The translations under genes were made by a program, and so were the position numbers. Under the pieces are notes generated by a model, which was given only the letters and a program-made list of their open reading frames with translations, was not told the DNA's origin and did not search any database. 64,000 nucleotides of DNA, from assembly GCF_011064285.1 (NCBI RefSeq), contig NZ_CP049331.1, positions 744,001 to 808,000 on the forward strand, read 5' to 3'. Within the stretch, counting starts at the first letter, position 1. Each line of letters starts with the position of its first letter. Below, piece after piece: positions 25,565 through 34,212 of this stretch. The DNA comes from Vibrio ziniensis. GTDB lineage: Bacteria; Pseudomonadota; Gammaproteobacteria; Enterobacterales; Vibrionaceae.

Positions 25565-27400
25565 ATGAAAGGAAATAGGGACGAGGTTTTTGATTATATT
25601 TTCTCCAAAGCCGACGAAGTTGGTTATATGGGGCTTGATTCAGCTAGGTCTGGTAAGTTTCAAGATGAACTTGAAAATGATCCTGAATTAATAAGAATTG
25701 CTGGAGAGCCTCTCTCTCGCAATTACATTAAGGATACAGTTTTAAACAATTACAGTAAGAAACAGAGGTATATATCAGAAGATGATGTACTTAGTGTATT
25801 TGTCGAGTTGACTGATATCTCTGTTTTAGGTGCAAAAAAAGATCTTGAGAATGGGATTTTTAAAATTTCATATTTAGGTGATGAATTTGAGTGCACTAGC
25901 TCAAGCATTAATGAATGGCAAACGGTTTTAAAACGATTTGGAAAAAGAAGTAGTGAAAAAACTAGATTTGCTTTTTTGACTTGTGGTGGCGTAGAGAAGC
26001 AGCAAGATGAGCTTAGGGCTGCTGTAGATATTTTAAGTTCATACGGTGTAACAGCTCTTATCGTTAAGCCTAGTCAGAAACCTATATCAATAAAGTTGTA
26101 TGTAAAAAATAAATCTGAAAAGCCTTTTAGCTTAGTTAGAACGGATTTATCCAAACCATTCCTTCTTCTAGCTGGCATCTCTGGCACAGGTAAAACCCGC
26201 TTTGTGCGTGAACAAGCAAAAACCTCTAAGCAGTTTGCAGAAACCTATTGTTTAACCTCGGTGCGCCCCGATTGGCATGAACCAAGTGATTTACTTGGTT
26301 ATATCTCACGCTTAAATGATGCTGCTGAATACATAACCACTGATGTATTACAGTTTATCGCCAAAGCATGGCGGGGCATTGTTGATGGAGGCTTGACCAT
26401 TGAGGTTCAAGAGAGCGAAGACCAAGGTAAGCGTTTCGTCGTAGCAGGCGAACGCGATGAGTTAGATAAGGTACTGCCTTACTGGCTGTGCTTGGATGAA
26501 ATGAACCTTGCTCCTGTTGAGCAGTATTTTGCTGATTATTTATCGGTGCTAGAAACTCGCGAATGGCGTTGGTCGGGTGATCACTTTACCTACAGCAGTG
26601 ATGCATTATTAAAACCCGCCACCATTAAAGAAGTCGCTGATAAAGAAACGTTACGCGAAGCGCTTGGCTTTGATGGTGCGCAATACGATGAACTATGGGC
26701 AGACATTTGCCAATATGGTTTAGGCATTCCGTTTAACCTGCTGGTTGCTGGTACGGTGAATATGGATGAAACCACGCACGGCTTTTCACGCAAGGTGATT
26801 GACCGAGCGCTGAGCTTTGATTTTGGTGCGTTTTTCCCTAACGACTATAACGATTTTTTCACTCCAACTAATTGCAACAAGCGCCTTAGCTATCCCACTT
26901 GGTCAAACGCCAGCAAAGCGGATTTAGCTGATACTTTTGATGTTGATGGCACAAAAACGGTTGCGTTTTTATCGGCCGTTAATGCGGTGCTAAAAAATAC
27001 ACCGTTTGAGTTGGCGTTCCGTGCGCTCAATGAACTTCTTCTAGCGGTTGCTAGTAGCCAACCACAAGATGACCTGACCTTAAAAGCCGTATGGGACGAC
27101 TTTATGATGTGTAAGGTTCTGCCGCGTATCGAAGGCGATACCGACAAGCTGACAACATCAAATCGCAAGGATTTGCTGGAAGAACTTAGCGCTGTGCTGG
27201 CAGACCAGTTAGCCCCTATTTGGTTCGTGTCTGAGACAGACGAAGCCAATCAACGCCCTGACTTGTATCGCGAGAAAATCGTGGCCGATGGTGCTACTGA
27301 TGAGGAAAAAGTACTTCGCATACCTTGCCGTTCAAAAGCTAAGTTGCAGTGGATGAGCGAGCGATTAGCCAGTGCCACCTTTACCAGTTTCTGGCCTTAA
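25565..27400 (+). CDS. McrB-like AAA+ restriction ATPase/GTPase
   Basis: A 611-residue protein. The AAA+ domain starts near residue 198: Walker A GISGTGKT (204-211), Walker B LCLDEMN (308-314), and the sensor/arginine-finger stretch GTVNMDETTHGFSRKVIDRA (397-416). This arrangement matches the McrB/LlaJI-R1 type of motor that moves along DNA and drives a nuclease partner. Residues 1-190 match nothing I know and probably recognise DNA. Hand counts of single lines show about 32-35% G+C before about 26150 and 45-50% after, so the N-terminal part and the motor may have different origins. The nuclease gene follows 85 bases later. Confidence 0.88.
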   Translation: MKGNRDEVFDYIFSKADEVGYMGLDSARSGKFQDELENDPELIRIAGEPLSRNYIKDTVLNNYSKKQRYISEDDVLSVFVELTDISVLGAKKDLENGIFKISYLGDEFECTSSSINEWQTVLKRFGKRSSEKTRFAFLTCGGVEKQQDELRAAVDILSSYGVTALIVKPSQKPISIKLYVKNKSEKPFSLVRTDLSKPFLLLAGISGTGKTRFVREQAKTSKQFAETYCLTSVRPDWHEPSDLLGYISRLNDAAEYITTDVLQFIAKAWRGIVDGGLTIEVQESEDQGKRFVVAGERDELDKVLPYWLCLDEMNLAPVEQYFADYLSVLETREWRWSGDHFTYSSDALLKPATIKEVADKETLREALGFDGAQYDELWADICQYGLGIPFNLLVAGTVNMDETTHGFSRKVIDRALSFDFGAFFPNDYNDFFTPTNCNKRLSYPTWSNASKADLADTFDVDGTKTVAFLSAVNAVLKNTPFELAFRALNELLLAVASSQPQDDLTLKAVWDDFMMCKVLPRIEGDTDKLTTSNRKDLLEELSAVLADQLAPIWFVSETDEANQRPDLYREKIVADGATDEEKVLRIPCRSKAKLQWMSERLASATFTSFWP

Positions 27401-27485
27401 TGAGTCGGTGCTGTTTGATGCCTTCTGCAATGAATGCAACCTATAAGCAGAACCCGTACAGTGATGGTGTAAGGAGTGGTAGGGA

Positions 27486-30077
27486 ATGCCGGAGTTAATA
27501 CGATTACAAACCCCTGACTTTGAGTTTTCGGTCTGGGCGAATGATATTAGCCAGCGGTTGAGCGTGTACAAGAAAACCATGGCGCACAGGGCGAGCGCTA
27601 ATCATGCACAACCAAGCTACGAATTGCGCTTTGCGCCAGCGGCGCAGCTGAGCAATGCTATTGAACCGCAAGGGCTAGTTGCAAATGGTTTAGTACAAAG
27701 TGGGTTAGATGAAAGGGACTTAGCCGAAAATGACCTTGTTGCTAATGGCTTAGCGAAACATGCTGAGCTGACATTAAATTCCCCGCTGTTTTTTGAGAAT
27801 ACTCAGTACCAGTTTGAGTGGGTCTTTTTTAGTGAAGTCACTAATGCGCGGTTAACCCATCGCAGCCAAAGAATGAATGAGGCGTTCCGTTTTGCCCCTG
27901 AAGTAAAAACCGCAAGGGGCGTAGTGCCTGCACGTTTAACCGGTACCATCAATACCGGCAATGATGTGGGGTGGTTACGTTTGCCTCTCACCTTTGAGCT
28001 CAATGGTAAAATACAGACTCAGCATATAGCTTTTGAAGTGTTGCCAACCAAAATGGCTCTGCACCAAGATCTACCAGTCATGTACCTAGATATTGACAAG
28101 ATTTATCCACTTTGGCGCTTTAGCTTAGTAGAAAAAACAGAGCAGGATGCAGCGACTAGCCAGCAACGCGGGCATTTTCCACTGATGTGGTTAGCTAATT
28201 TTGCCGCATTAAGGGAGCGTTTTGAGCAAGGCTTAAAAGTGATTTGTGCCGCACCGCATAGCCGTTTGCAACCAACGGTAGCCAATATTAAAGCGGCCAA
28301 ATTAAAAGGCCGTTTGTCTCGTAAGTTAGCAGAGCAGGTCAAGCAAGACTTTGCGAATGGCCAGTACGATAAACGCTACTCAGTCGAAAAAAAGCAACTG
28401 AGTGTGGATACCCCAGAAAACCGCTTTATCAAAATGGCTGTGAGTAAAAGCAAGCGGCAATTAGCGGAGTTTGAACAAAAGCTGAGGAAAAGTAACCAAG
28501 CACCAGAACGGCAACGTTTGTCGGATTCATTTTTAAATGAGCTACATAGTTGGCAACAACCGCTGCAAAAAGTGTTAGGTCAAAGTTTTTTAAAAGAGGT
28601 TGGTGCATACACAGGATTAAATCGTGAGTCGTTAGTGCTACAGCAAAAAACGGGTTACAGCGCGGTGTATCGTATTTGGCAGGAGCTGGAATTTTATTTA
28701 GATGCATTTGGCAATCAGTCGAGCATTTCGATGAAGTCAGTGGCCGAGATTTACGAAGTGTGGTGCTTTTTGTGTTTGAAGCAGATTTTAGAGCAGGATC
28801 TTGGCTTTGAATTGGTGGAAAACGGTGCGGCTAAGCTCGCCCAAAATGACTTTTTTGAGTACCAACTAAAAGATGCTTTTGCTGGAGCATTCCGTTTTAA
28901 ACGCAGCGATGGTGTGACCGCTAGGCTGGCACACGAGCCTAAGTTTACCAAAAAGGGCCAATCAATACGCTCGTACTTAGTTAACCAAGAGCCGGATATT
29001 GTGTTGGAAGTGACATTGCCTAAAAGCGCCCATTTAACAAAAGCAGACTCATCAGAAGAAAAGCAGTTTATTTGGTTGTTTGATGCCAAGTATCGTATTA
29101 AAACCGAAAAAAACCGCTTTGATGACAGCAATGAAGATATTGAAAGTACGGATTACGTACCAGACGATGCCATTAACCAAATGCACCGTTATCGGGATGC
29201 CTTGATTCGCCTATCAGAGCCGCGCTTGTCTGAGTCTCCATCCAGTAAAATCGAAGGGCAACCTGCTAAAAAAAGCCGTCCCGTTTTTGGTGCGTTTGCT
29301 TTATACCCAGGCTTTTTTGATCAAACCATCAAATCCAACCCCTATGCAGCTGCGATAGAAGAAGTGGGTATTGGTGCATTTGCACTCTTACCTAGCCAAG
29401 ATGAGCCTAGTCAAATTGATCCTACCCAGACTAAGAGCAGTTATTCGGGCCATCAGTGGTTGCTAGAATTCTTGCAAGCGCAAATTGGCACAGCACCGAA
29501 TGCACAATTAGTGCAAGGCAATGAGGCCATGTATCCTGTGGCAGGCATGGCGGAAAGGCTCTACGTACAAGAAGCCGCTAGAATTCCGTACGCTGGCATG
29601 AAGCAAGTGCTGTACCCCGATTTGACGATGACATTGGCATTAGGTGGGCAACGTTGTCGTGATAATGGCTACTTTGAAAAATTTGAGCAGGGTACAGCGC
29701 AGTGGTATCACCTGCCGCAAAGCACGTTTTTGAAGAAATTTAAGCAACATATTGCCGAGGAAATTCGCTATTTAGCGTTGGCGTCTACTTCAGACACTCA
29801 AAGTTCAACCAAGCAAATTGACAAACTTTGGCCGGTTAAACGAGTCACAGTGTTACCACGCTATGCCATTACCGAAGATCAAGCTGGTAAGAAGTCAGGC
29901 TTGGCTGATTTGTATTATTTATTTGAGCTAGGCAAGCCGCTATCACTGCAAACGCCAGTGACCAAAGTGCCACATCGTCCAATGAAGAACTCAATGAAAC
30001 TCACAACCTTAACTCGCTTAGAGAGCGTCACTAAGTTTACCGAGGTTGAAAAAGTTTACGAAGAGGCAATGGTGTAA
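27486..30077 (+). CDS. DUF2357/McrC-like PD-(D/E)xK endonuclease
   Basis: An 863-residue protein, the likely nuclease partner of the McrB-like motor. The N-terminal half fits the DUF2357 region found in McrC-related proteins. The PD-(D/E)xK core is visible: E423 in AEIYEVW, PD at 503-504 (EPDIVLEV), DAK at 533-535 (LFDAKYR), and the later QMHRYRDAL (565-573). An odd imperfect repeat of the pattern LVANGL occurs at 64-69 and 84-89, inside a stretch rich in Leu/Asn/Gly. AAGGAG stands upstream of the ATG. Composition is like the AAA+ part of the preceding gene and unlike the methyltransferase. It could cleave modified DNA (type IV) or unmodified sites (LlaJI-like). Confidence 0.85.
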   Translation: MPELIRLQTPDFEFSVWANDISQRLSVYKKTMAHRASANHAQPSYELRFAPAAQLSNAIEPQGLVANGLVQSGLDERDLAENDLVANGLAKHAELTLNSPLFFENTQYQFEWVFFSEVTNARLTHRSQRMNEAFRFAPEVKTARGVVPARLTGTINTGNDVGWLRLPLTFELNGKIQTQHIAFEVLPTKMALHQDLPVMYLDIDKIYPLWRFSLVEKTEQDAATSQQRGHFPLMWLANFAALRERFEQGLKVICAAPHSRLQPTVANIKAAKLKGRLSRKLAEQVKQDFANGQYDKRYSVEKKQLSVDTPENRFIKMAVSKSKRQLAEFEQKLRKSNQAPERQRLSDSFLNELHSWQQPLQKVLGQSFLKEVGAYTGLNRESLVLQQKTGYSAVYRIWQELEFYLDAFGNQSSISMKSVAEIYEVWCFLCLKQILEQDLGFELVENGAAKLAQNDFFEYQLKDAFAGAFRFKRSDGVTARLAHEPKFTKKGQSIRSYLVNQEPDIVLEVTLPKSAHLTKADSSEEKQFIWLFDAKYRIKTEKNRFDDSNEDIESTDYVPDDAINQMHRYRDALIRLSEPRLSESPSSKIEGQPAKKSRPVFGAFALYPGFFDQTIKSNPYAAAIEEVGIGAFALLPSQDEPSQIDPTQTKSSYSGHQWLLEFLQAQIGTAPNAQLVQGNEAMYPVAGMAERLYVQEAARIPYAGMKQVLYPDLTMTLALGGQRCRDNGYFEKFEQGTAQWYHLPQSTFLKKFKQHIAEEIRYLALASTSDTQSSTKQIDKLWPVKRVTVLPRYAITEDQAGKKSGLADLYYLFELGKPLSLQTPVTKVPHRPMKNSMKLTTLTRLESVTKFTEVEKVYEEAMV

Positions 30078-30260
30078 GTAAAGGGGCGTTTCAATTATGC
30101 AGAAGGTATAGTGAGTGACTGGTTCGGCCTGAGCTCCATAGACACTTTTTATGGTAAAAAAATGTAATCAAACTATATAGAGTAAAACTATGGCAAAGGA
30201 AAGCTGTTACGATGACGTATTTCTGTCCATTTTCTTGTTACAAGTGGTCTTTAAAACAAA

Positions 30261-30299
30261 AAAATAACCCAGTAAGCATTACGCTGCTGGGTTATTTTT
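30261..30299. terminator. bidirectional terminator
   Basis: AAAATAACCCAG ... CTGGGTTATTTTT between the convergent nuclease and DUF2787 genes, with A/T runs on both sides. Confidence 0.88.
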
Positions 30300-30313
30300 A
30301 ACCGCAATGAAAG

Positions 30314-30757
30314 CTACAGTGGTGTTACTTTAACTTCATCAAATGCTTCCATATCAACATATGCCAGAAAATTCTTTTCCCATAACTGATAAAGCTGTTT
30401 AGCTGAACTGCGAGTATCCATCGCCAGCCAACCTTTGTAAGCAATAAAGAACTTTTCTGACCGAAAATCAAAATCTAAATTGCGTTCTAGTTCGGGATAG
30501 TAATTTCCCATATAAGTGAAATCGGTAATGTATTCGATAGACCATTGGTTATTGGATGACTGACGAATCGCTATTTCAACAGGGTGATAGCCGCCTTCTT
30601 CAGCACTGTAACTTCTGTCTCGAAAGTTAAATACAATATGTCGGCTGGTGGACAGTGACTCATTAGCTTCTAGTTGCTTTTCGTAATGCTGATTTAGTAG
30701 CTCAAAAAGCTTGCTGGAGATCGGTAGTAAAGCTGGAGTAAATGATAATTTAGGCAT
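30314..30757 (-). CDS. DUF2787 family protein (copy 1)
   Basis: A 147-residue protein of the DUF2787 family, common on mobile elements of Vibrio and relatives, with no known function. The core HIVFNFRDRSYSAEEGGYHPVEIAIR... with the HPVEI motif is shared with the next gene upstream. AGGAGGG stands before the ATG. It is the last gene of a radC-DUF2787-DUF2787 operon, 45 bases after the second copy. Confidence 0.8.
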   Translation of the reverse strand: MPKLSFTPALLPISSKLFELLNQHYEKQLEANESLSTSRHIVFNFRDRSYSAEEGGYHPVEIAIRQSSNNQWSIEYITDFTYMGNYYPELERNLDFDFRSEKFFIAYKGWLAMDTRSSAKQLYQLWEKNFLAYVDMEAFDEVKVTPL

Positions 30758-30801
30758 AGTGAACCCTCCTAGTTATAGGATCAAAAGTAAAAATGGGTGG
30801 T

Positions 30802-31245
30802 TTATTGTTCGTCGTGAGTGGCGAGAATGGTGACTAACACTTTATCGAATAGATTACGAAGCAGGTGCCTATCTAAGGCATGCATCCAAGAGTTTAATCG
30901 CTCGCTTGCTTCTGGAGTTGAAAGGTCAACACTACCTGTGTCTGGTTGATAGCACCATTTGTTGGTTAGATGGAAATACAGCTCAGGCTCTACTTTGCTT
31001 GCATGTTCATTGGGGTAGGAAAAGCTAGCAAAGAAGACAATGTTCCATTTATCAGAGCTGTTAACTCTCTTGAGCTGTATTTCAACAGGATGTGCTCCTT
31101 TACGAGTCTGGTAGTAGCTTTTCTGCCGACAGTTAATAATCAGACGTTCCGTGTTATTTGGTATCGGTGCATGTCCTAGTATTCGCTCTAACTGTTTGTG
31201 TAGATGCTTAGGGACTTTGATATCACCATAGTGTTGTTCAATCAT
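30802..31245 (-). CDS. DUF2787 family protein (copy 2)
   Basis: A protein of 147 residues from the ATG at 31245, which overlaps the radC stop as ATGA, showing translational coupling; an upstream in-frame ATG at 31275 would overlap radC by more. It shares with copy 1 the INCRQKSYY...HPVEIQLKR core and the overall length, so the two arose by duplication and have drifted far apart. GAGAGAGG precedes the start. Confidence 0.78.
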   Translation of the reverse strand: MIEQHYGDIKVPKHLHKQLERILGHAPIPNNTERLIINCRQKSYYQTRKGAHPVEIQLKRVNSSDKWNIVFFASFSYPNEHASKVEPELYFHLTNKWCYQPDTGSVDLSTPEASERLNSWMHALDRHLLRNLFDKVLVTILATHDEQ

Positions 31246-31712
31246 AATAAGCCTCTCTCTGCTAGTGAGACGCATTCTCTACCAACAACGATGTGGTCTA
31301 ATACTCGGATATCCACCAGCGATAACGCATCTTTCAATCGCTCAGTAATACGTCTATCTGCACTGGATGGAGTGGCTATACCTGAAGGGTGATTGTGGGC
31401 GAATATCACAGCGGAAGCATTGCACTTCAATGCTTCTTTAACTACTTCTCTTGGGTAAACACTTGCGCTGTCTACAGTGCCTTGGAACAGCTCTTTAAAT
31501 TCGAGTAACTGATGTTGGTTATCAAGGAACATAGCTGCAAACACTTCACGCTCGTATGAGCCTAGCTGACAGGTAAGGTACTTCTTCGTTTGTTCTGGAT
31601 TGCAATAAGTATCGCCACCAGCAAAGGATTCTCTGATGATGTTATTTGCAACATCAATGGCTTCTTGCTTGGAATGGATAGTAATAGGATAGGTAATCAA
31701 TGATTCTGACAT
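31242..31712 (-). CDS. RadC family JAB-domain protein
   Basis: A 156-residue RadC/YeeS-type protein with a JAB/MPN domain: the metal-binding motif is FAHNHPSG (about 103-110) with the later SSADRRIT segment, plus an upstream Glu in LLEFKELFQGT. Proteins of this short type are a hallmark of P4-like islands and prophages; the old link of RadC to repair is not supported, and function is unknown. First gene of the operon with two DUF2787 genes. Confidence 0.88.
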   Translation of the reverse strand: MSESLITYPITIHSKQEAIDVANNIIRESFAGGDTYCNPEQTKKYLTCQLGSYEREVFAAMFLDNQHQLLEFKELFQGTVDSASVYPREVVKEALKCNASAVIFAHNHPSGIATPSSADRRITERLKDALSLVDIRVLDHIVVGRECVSLAERGLL

Positions 31713-31887
31713 GTTCGTTCTCCAATGATTGAAAAATCAAAAACGCTTTATGCGCTGCATCATGTCAGTAATATCTATTTGAAAAGTTTTGGAAGGTAAC
31801 CTTGATAAGATAGATAAATTGAACCTATTGAAATCAATAGATTATGACCTCAATAGGTGTCCGTTTTGAAAAAGTAATGAGTAGTAC

Positions 31888-33126
31888 TTAAACTACTTTT
31901 AACTGCTTGGTTCCTGTTACTGATAGGCTACCTTTAGACGCTTCTTCGATGTGCTCACTCCACCAGCACATCATAGGTCTACGGCGTTCGATGTAATCTG
32001 TTCGGTTGTAAGCACTACGAACTTGGTTGTCATCTACATGTGCTAGTGCAGATTCAATTAAATCAGGCTCAAAACCTTGCTCATTGAGAGTCGTACTAGC
32101 AAGGGAGCGTAGACCATGGCTAACTAATCGCCCAGCAAAGCCCATTCGTTTTAAAGCCATGTTGGCAGTTTGACTATTGCATGGTTTCTTAGGATCGCGG
32201 TCAGAAGGAAAAACAAACTCTCTATGCCCACTAATAGGCTTCATCACATCTAAAATAGCCAACATTTGTTCAGTAAGAGGAATGCGGTGATCCCGTCTCT
32301 TCTTCATTCGCACCGCAGGAATTGTCCAAATTTTTTCCTCGACGTCAATTTCTTCCCATCTAGCACCTGATGCCTCTGAAGGACGAGTCATCGTATTGAG
32401 TTGCCATTCGATTAAGCAACGAGTTGTTCGTTTAATACTTGCATGAGCAATCGCATTCATTAGCTCTGGTAATTCGGCTGGAGCTAATGCTGCCATGTTT
32501 TCTTTTTTGGGTTTCTTAAAGGCTGCTTTTATTCCACTTAATGGGTTTGCTTGAACTAGACCGCAGTTTGTCGCGTAATTCATTACTTCATTTAGCCGCT
32601 GACTTAGGCGCTTAACTGTTTCTAAACTCCCTTTTGCTTCTATAGGGCGTAATAGTTCTATTATTAATGGAGCGCTTATATCCTTGATTGGCGTTTTTGC
32701 CAATTTTGGAAATACATGTAGTTCTAATGAACGCCAGATATCAATAGCATAGTCAGGAGTAATTGAGTCTTTTTTAATTTCAAACCACTCTTTAGATACA
32801 TTTTCAAATGTATTTTCATGAGTCTCTTTATACTCTTGCTGTTTCTTCTGCTTTTGTTCTTGAGGATCGATCCCTTGAGCGATCAGCTCTTTTGCTAGTA
32901 ATGAGCTTTTTCTTGCATGTGCAAGGTTAACATCGGGATAGCGACCTAAATTGTAATTAGCTCGTTTTCCATTTGTAGGGCGGTAGTAGTTAAGTTGCCA
33001 TTGTTTGGAGCCACTAGGAAGTATGCGGAGTTGTAATCCTTGTCCATCAGAAAGGCAGTATTCCTTTTCTTTTGGTTTTGCATTCTTAACTTCTGTTGCT
33101 GTTAAAGGTTTGGTGATTCTAGGCAT
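31888..33126 (-). CDS. int: P4-type tyrosine integrase
   Basis: A tyrosine recombinase of about 412 residues (an upstream in-frame ATG at 33138 adds four). The N-terminal DUF4102 arm-binding domain is at about 1-90, the SAM-like core-binding domain at 100-190, and the catalytic domain follows with TRPSEASGARW (first Arg), HGLRSLASTTL (His-x-x-Arg) and the nucleophile tyrosine in AYNRTDY. It lies 166 bases from the 3' end of ssrA, the usual place for an integrase that targets that gene, and reads into the island. Confidence 0.95.
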   Translation of the reverse strand: MPRITKPLTATEVKNAKPKEKEYCLSDGQGLQLRILPSGSKQWQLNYYRPTNGKRANYNLGRYPDVNLAHARKSSLLAKELIAQGIDPQEQKQKKQQEYKETHENTFENVSKEWFEIKKDSITPDYAIDIWRSLELHVFPKLAKTPIKDISAPLIIELLRPIEAKGSLETVKRLSQRLNEVMNYATNCGLVQANPLSGIKAAFKKPKKENMAALAPAELPELMNAIAHASIKRTTRCLIEWQLNTMTRPSEASGARWEEIDVEEKIWTIPAVRMKKRRDHRIPLTEQMLAILDVMKPISGHREFVFPSDRDPKKPCNSQTANMALKRMGFAGRLVSHGLRSLASTTLNEQGFEPDLIESALAHVDDNQVRSAYNRTDYIERRRPMMCWWSEHIEEASKGSLSVTGTKQLKVV

Positions 33127-33255
33127 TGTAGTAACCATAATTTAGTATCTATAGTCTATGGTTACTACAGTGGTTACTAAAAGTCAAAGATGTCAAAAGA
33201 TGTTATTGGACGTTGATGAACGCTAAGTTATTGATTTTACGTTGTTGCAGGCAAG

Positions 33256-33280
33256 AAAAAAGACGCCCTAGGACGTCTTT
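33256..33280 (-). terminator. ssrA terminator supplied by the island
   Basis: On the minus strand AAAGACGT-CCTAGGG-CGTCTTT followed by a T run, 12 bases after the CCA end of ssrA. As it lies on the island side of the junction, it seems to replace the displaced original terminator. Confidence 0.8.
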
Positions 33281-33291
33281 AAACTATGAAT

Positions 33292-33659
33292 TGGTGGAGC
33301 TGGGGGGATTTGAACCCCCGTCCGAAAATCATTCACCATTGGTACTACATGCTTAGTCGATCTTTAATTTCGCCACCCATCTGCGAACCGACACGCTAAT
33401 GAATGACTATCCTGAATTATAATTCGCCGTTCATCTCTCAGGCGGGAGAATCCGAGCTAGCGCGTTTGGGTTTGATCCCTCGTTATTCCCCGTCTTACGT
33501 GCGGAAGCTAGGGCGAGAGAGCTCCGAGCAGGGTATTAAGCTGCTAGTGCGTAGTTTTCGTCGTTTGCGACTATTTTTTTGCGGTTTGTTAACGAGGCCT
33601 ACCGCACCTCGGCATGCACCTCAGACTTCAAAATTCCCGTCGAATCCAGAATCAGCCCC
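33292..33659 (-). ncRNA. ssrA: transfer-messenger RNA (tmRNA)
   Basis: tmRNA rescues stalled ribosomes together with SmpB. The 5' end reads GGGGCTGATTCTGGATTCGACGGG and the 3' end GGGGGTTCAAATCCCCCCAGCTCCACCA in pieces, forming the tRNA-like domain with an encoded CCA. The tag frame (33568 down to 33539) encodes ANDENYALAA followed by TAA, the tag known from Vibrio. Length is 368 bases. The island integrase uses its 3' end as attachment site; the gene is left whole. smpB lies upstream on the same strand. Confidence 0.97.
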
Positions 33660-33673
33660 AAGGTTGTTGATGC

Positions 33674-33701
33674 ATAGTACCAGAAAAGCTTTGCCTGTCT
33701 A
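33674..33701 (-). promoter_or_regulatory. ssrA promoter
   Basis: Minus-strand TAGACA, 16-base spacer, TACTAT, ending 14 bases before the first base of tmRNA. Confidence 0.7.
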
Positions 33702-33726
33702 GCGCTGTGCGTCTGTTTGGTCAAGA

Positions 33727-34212
33727 TTAACGCAATGAGCTCTTCATTACGCGTGCTTTTTCTCTCGCCCAATCTTTTTCTTTTAAATCATCACGTTTGT
33801 CATGAAGCTTTTTACCTTTAGAAACGCCAACTTTGAGTTTTACCCAAGAGCGAGACCAGTAAAGAGACAACGCTGTTAAAGTCATACCTTCGCGGTTAAT
33901 TCGGCCGAAAAGATTGTCGAGTTCACGACGACTTAATAGCAGTTTACGAACGCGAGTAGGGTTAGCTACAACATGTGTAGAGGCTTGTTGTAGCGGAGTA
34001 ATTGTCATACCAGAAACAAAAGCTTCTCCGTCACGCATGAAAACATAGCTTTCAGCGATATTTGCTTTGCCCTGACGAAGTGATTTTACTTCCCAGCCTT
34101 GTAGCTCAAGCCCTGCTTCTACTTCATCTTCAATGAAGTATTCATGGCGAGCTTTTTTATTAAGCGCGATAGTGTTGCTACCCGCTTTTGTCTTTGAATT
34201 TTTCTTTACCAT
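33727..34212 (-). CDS. smpB: SsrA-binding protein
   Basis: A 161-residue OB-fold protein that binds the tRNA-like end of tmRNA and brings it to stalled ribosomes. Typical blocks are [31 protein letters not shown] (in parts) near residues 18-48 and the C-terminal basic tail [17 protein letters not shown], which enters the empty mRNA channel. It is upstream of and co-oriented with ssrA, as in most gammaproteobacteria, and divergent from ratA. Confidence 0.97.
   Translation of the reverse strand: MVKKNSKTKAGSNTIALNKKARHEYFIEDEVEAGLELQGWEVKSLRQGKANIAESYVFMRDGEAFVSGMTITPLQQASTHVVANPTRVRKLLLSRRELDNLFGRINREGMTLTALSLYWSRSWVKLKVGVSKGKKLHDKRDDLKEKDWAREKARVMKSSLR

Larger units (their letters stand above)
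17291..33291. mobile_element. 16-kb genomic island integrated at ssrA
   Basis: Bounded by the ssrA 3' end on the right and a diverged copy of it on the left. It carries a P4-type integrase directly beside ssrA, an AlpA-like regulator, a Gp2/YfjJ-like HUH protein, RadC and DUF2787 genes, and a restriction-type cluster; smpB, ratAB and the other core genes resume at once beyond ssrA. This is the same chromosomal site that VPI-1 uses in V. cholerae, but none of the VPI-1 virulence genes is present. No structural or conjugation genes are seen, so movement would need a helper or only integrase. Confidence 0.88.

Noticed and set aside
24253..30077. BREX, DISARM or CoCoNuT system
   Set aside because: No PglZ, BrxC, helicase, phospholipase or extra coiled-coil genes are seen; only the three-gene set is present.
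17291..33291. VPI-1 type pathogenicity island (tcp/acf/toxT)
   Set aside because: Same insertion site, but none of those genes is present; the integrase site alone does not make it VPI-1.
33403..33702. 99-codon open frame on the plus strand
   Set aside because: It runs antisense through tmRNA, which explains the whole stretch.
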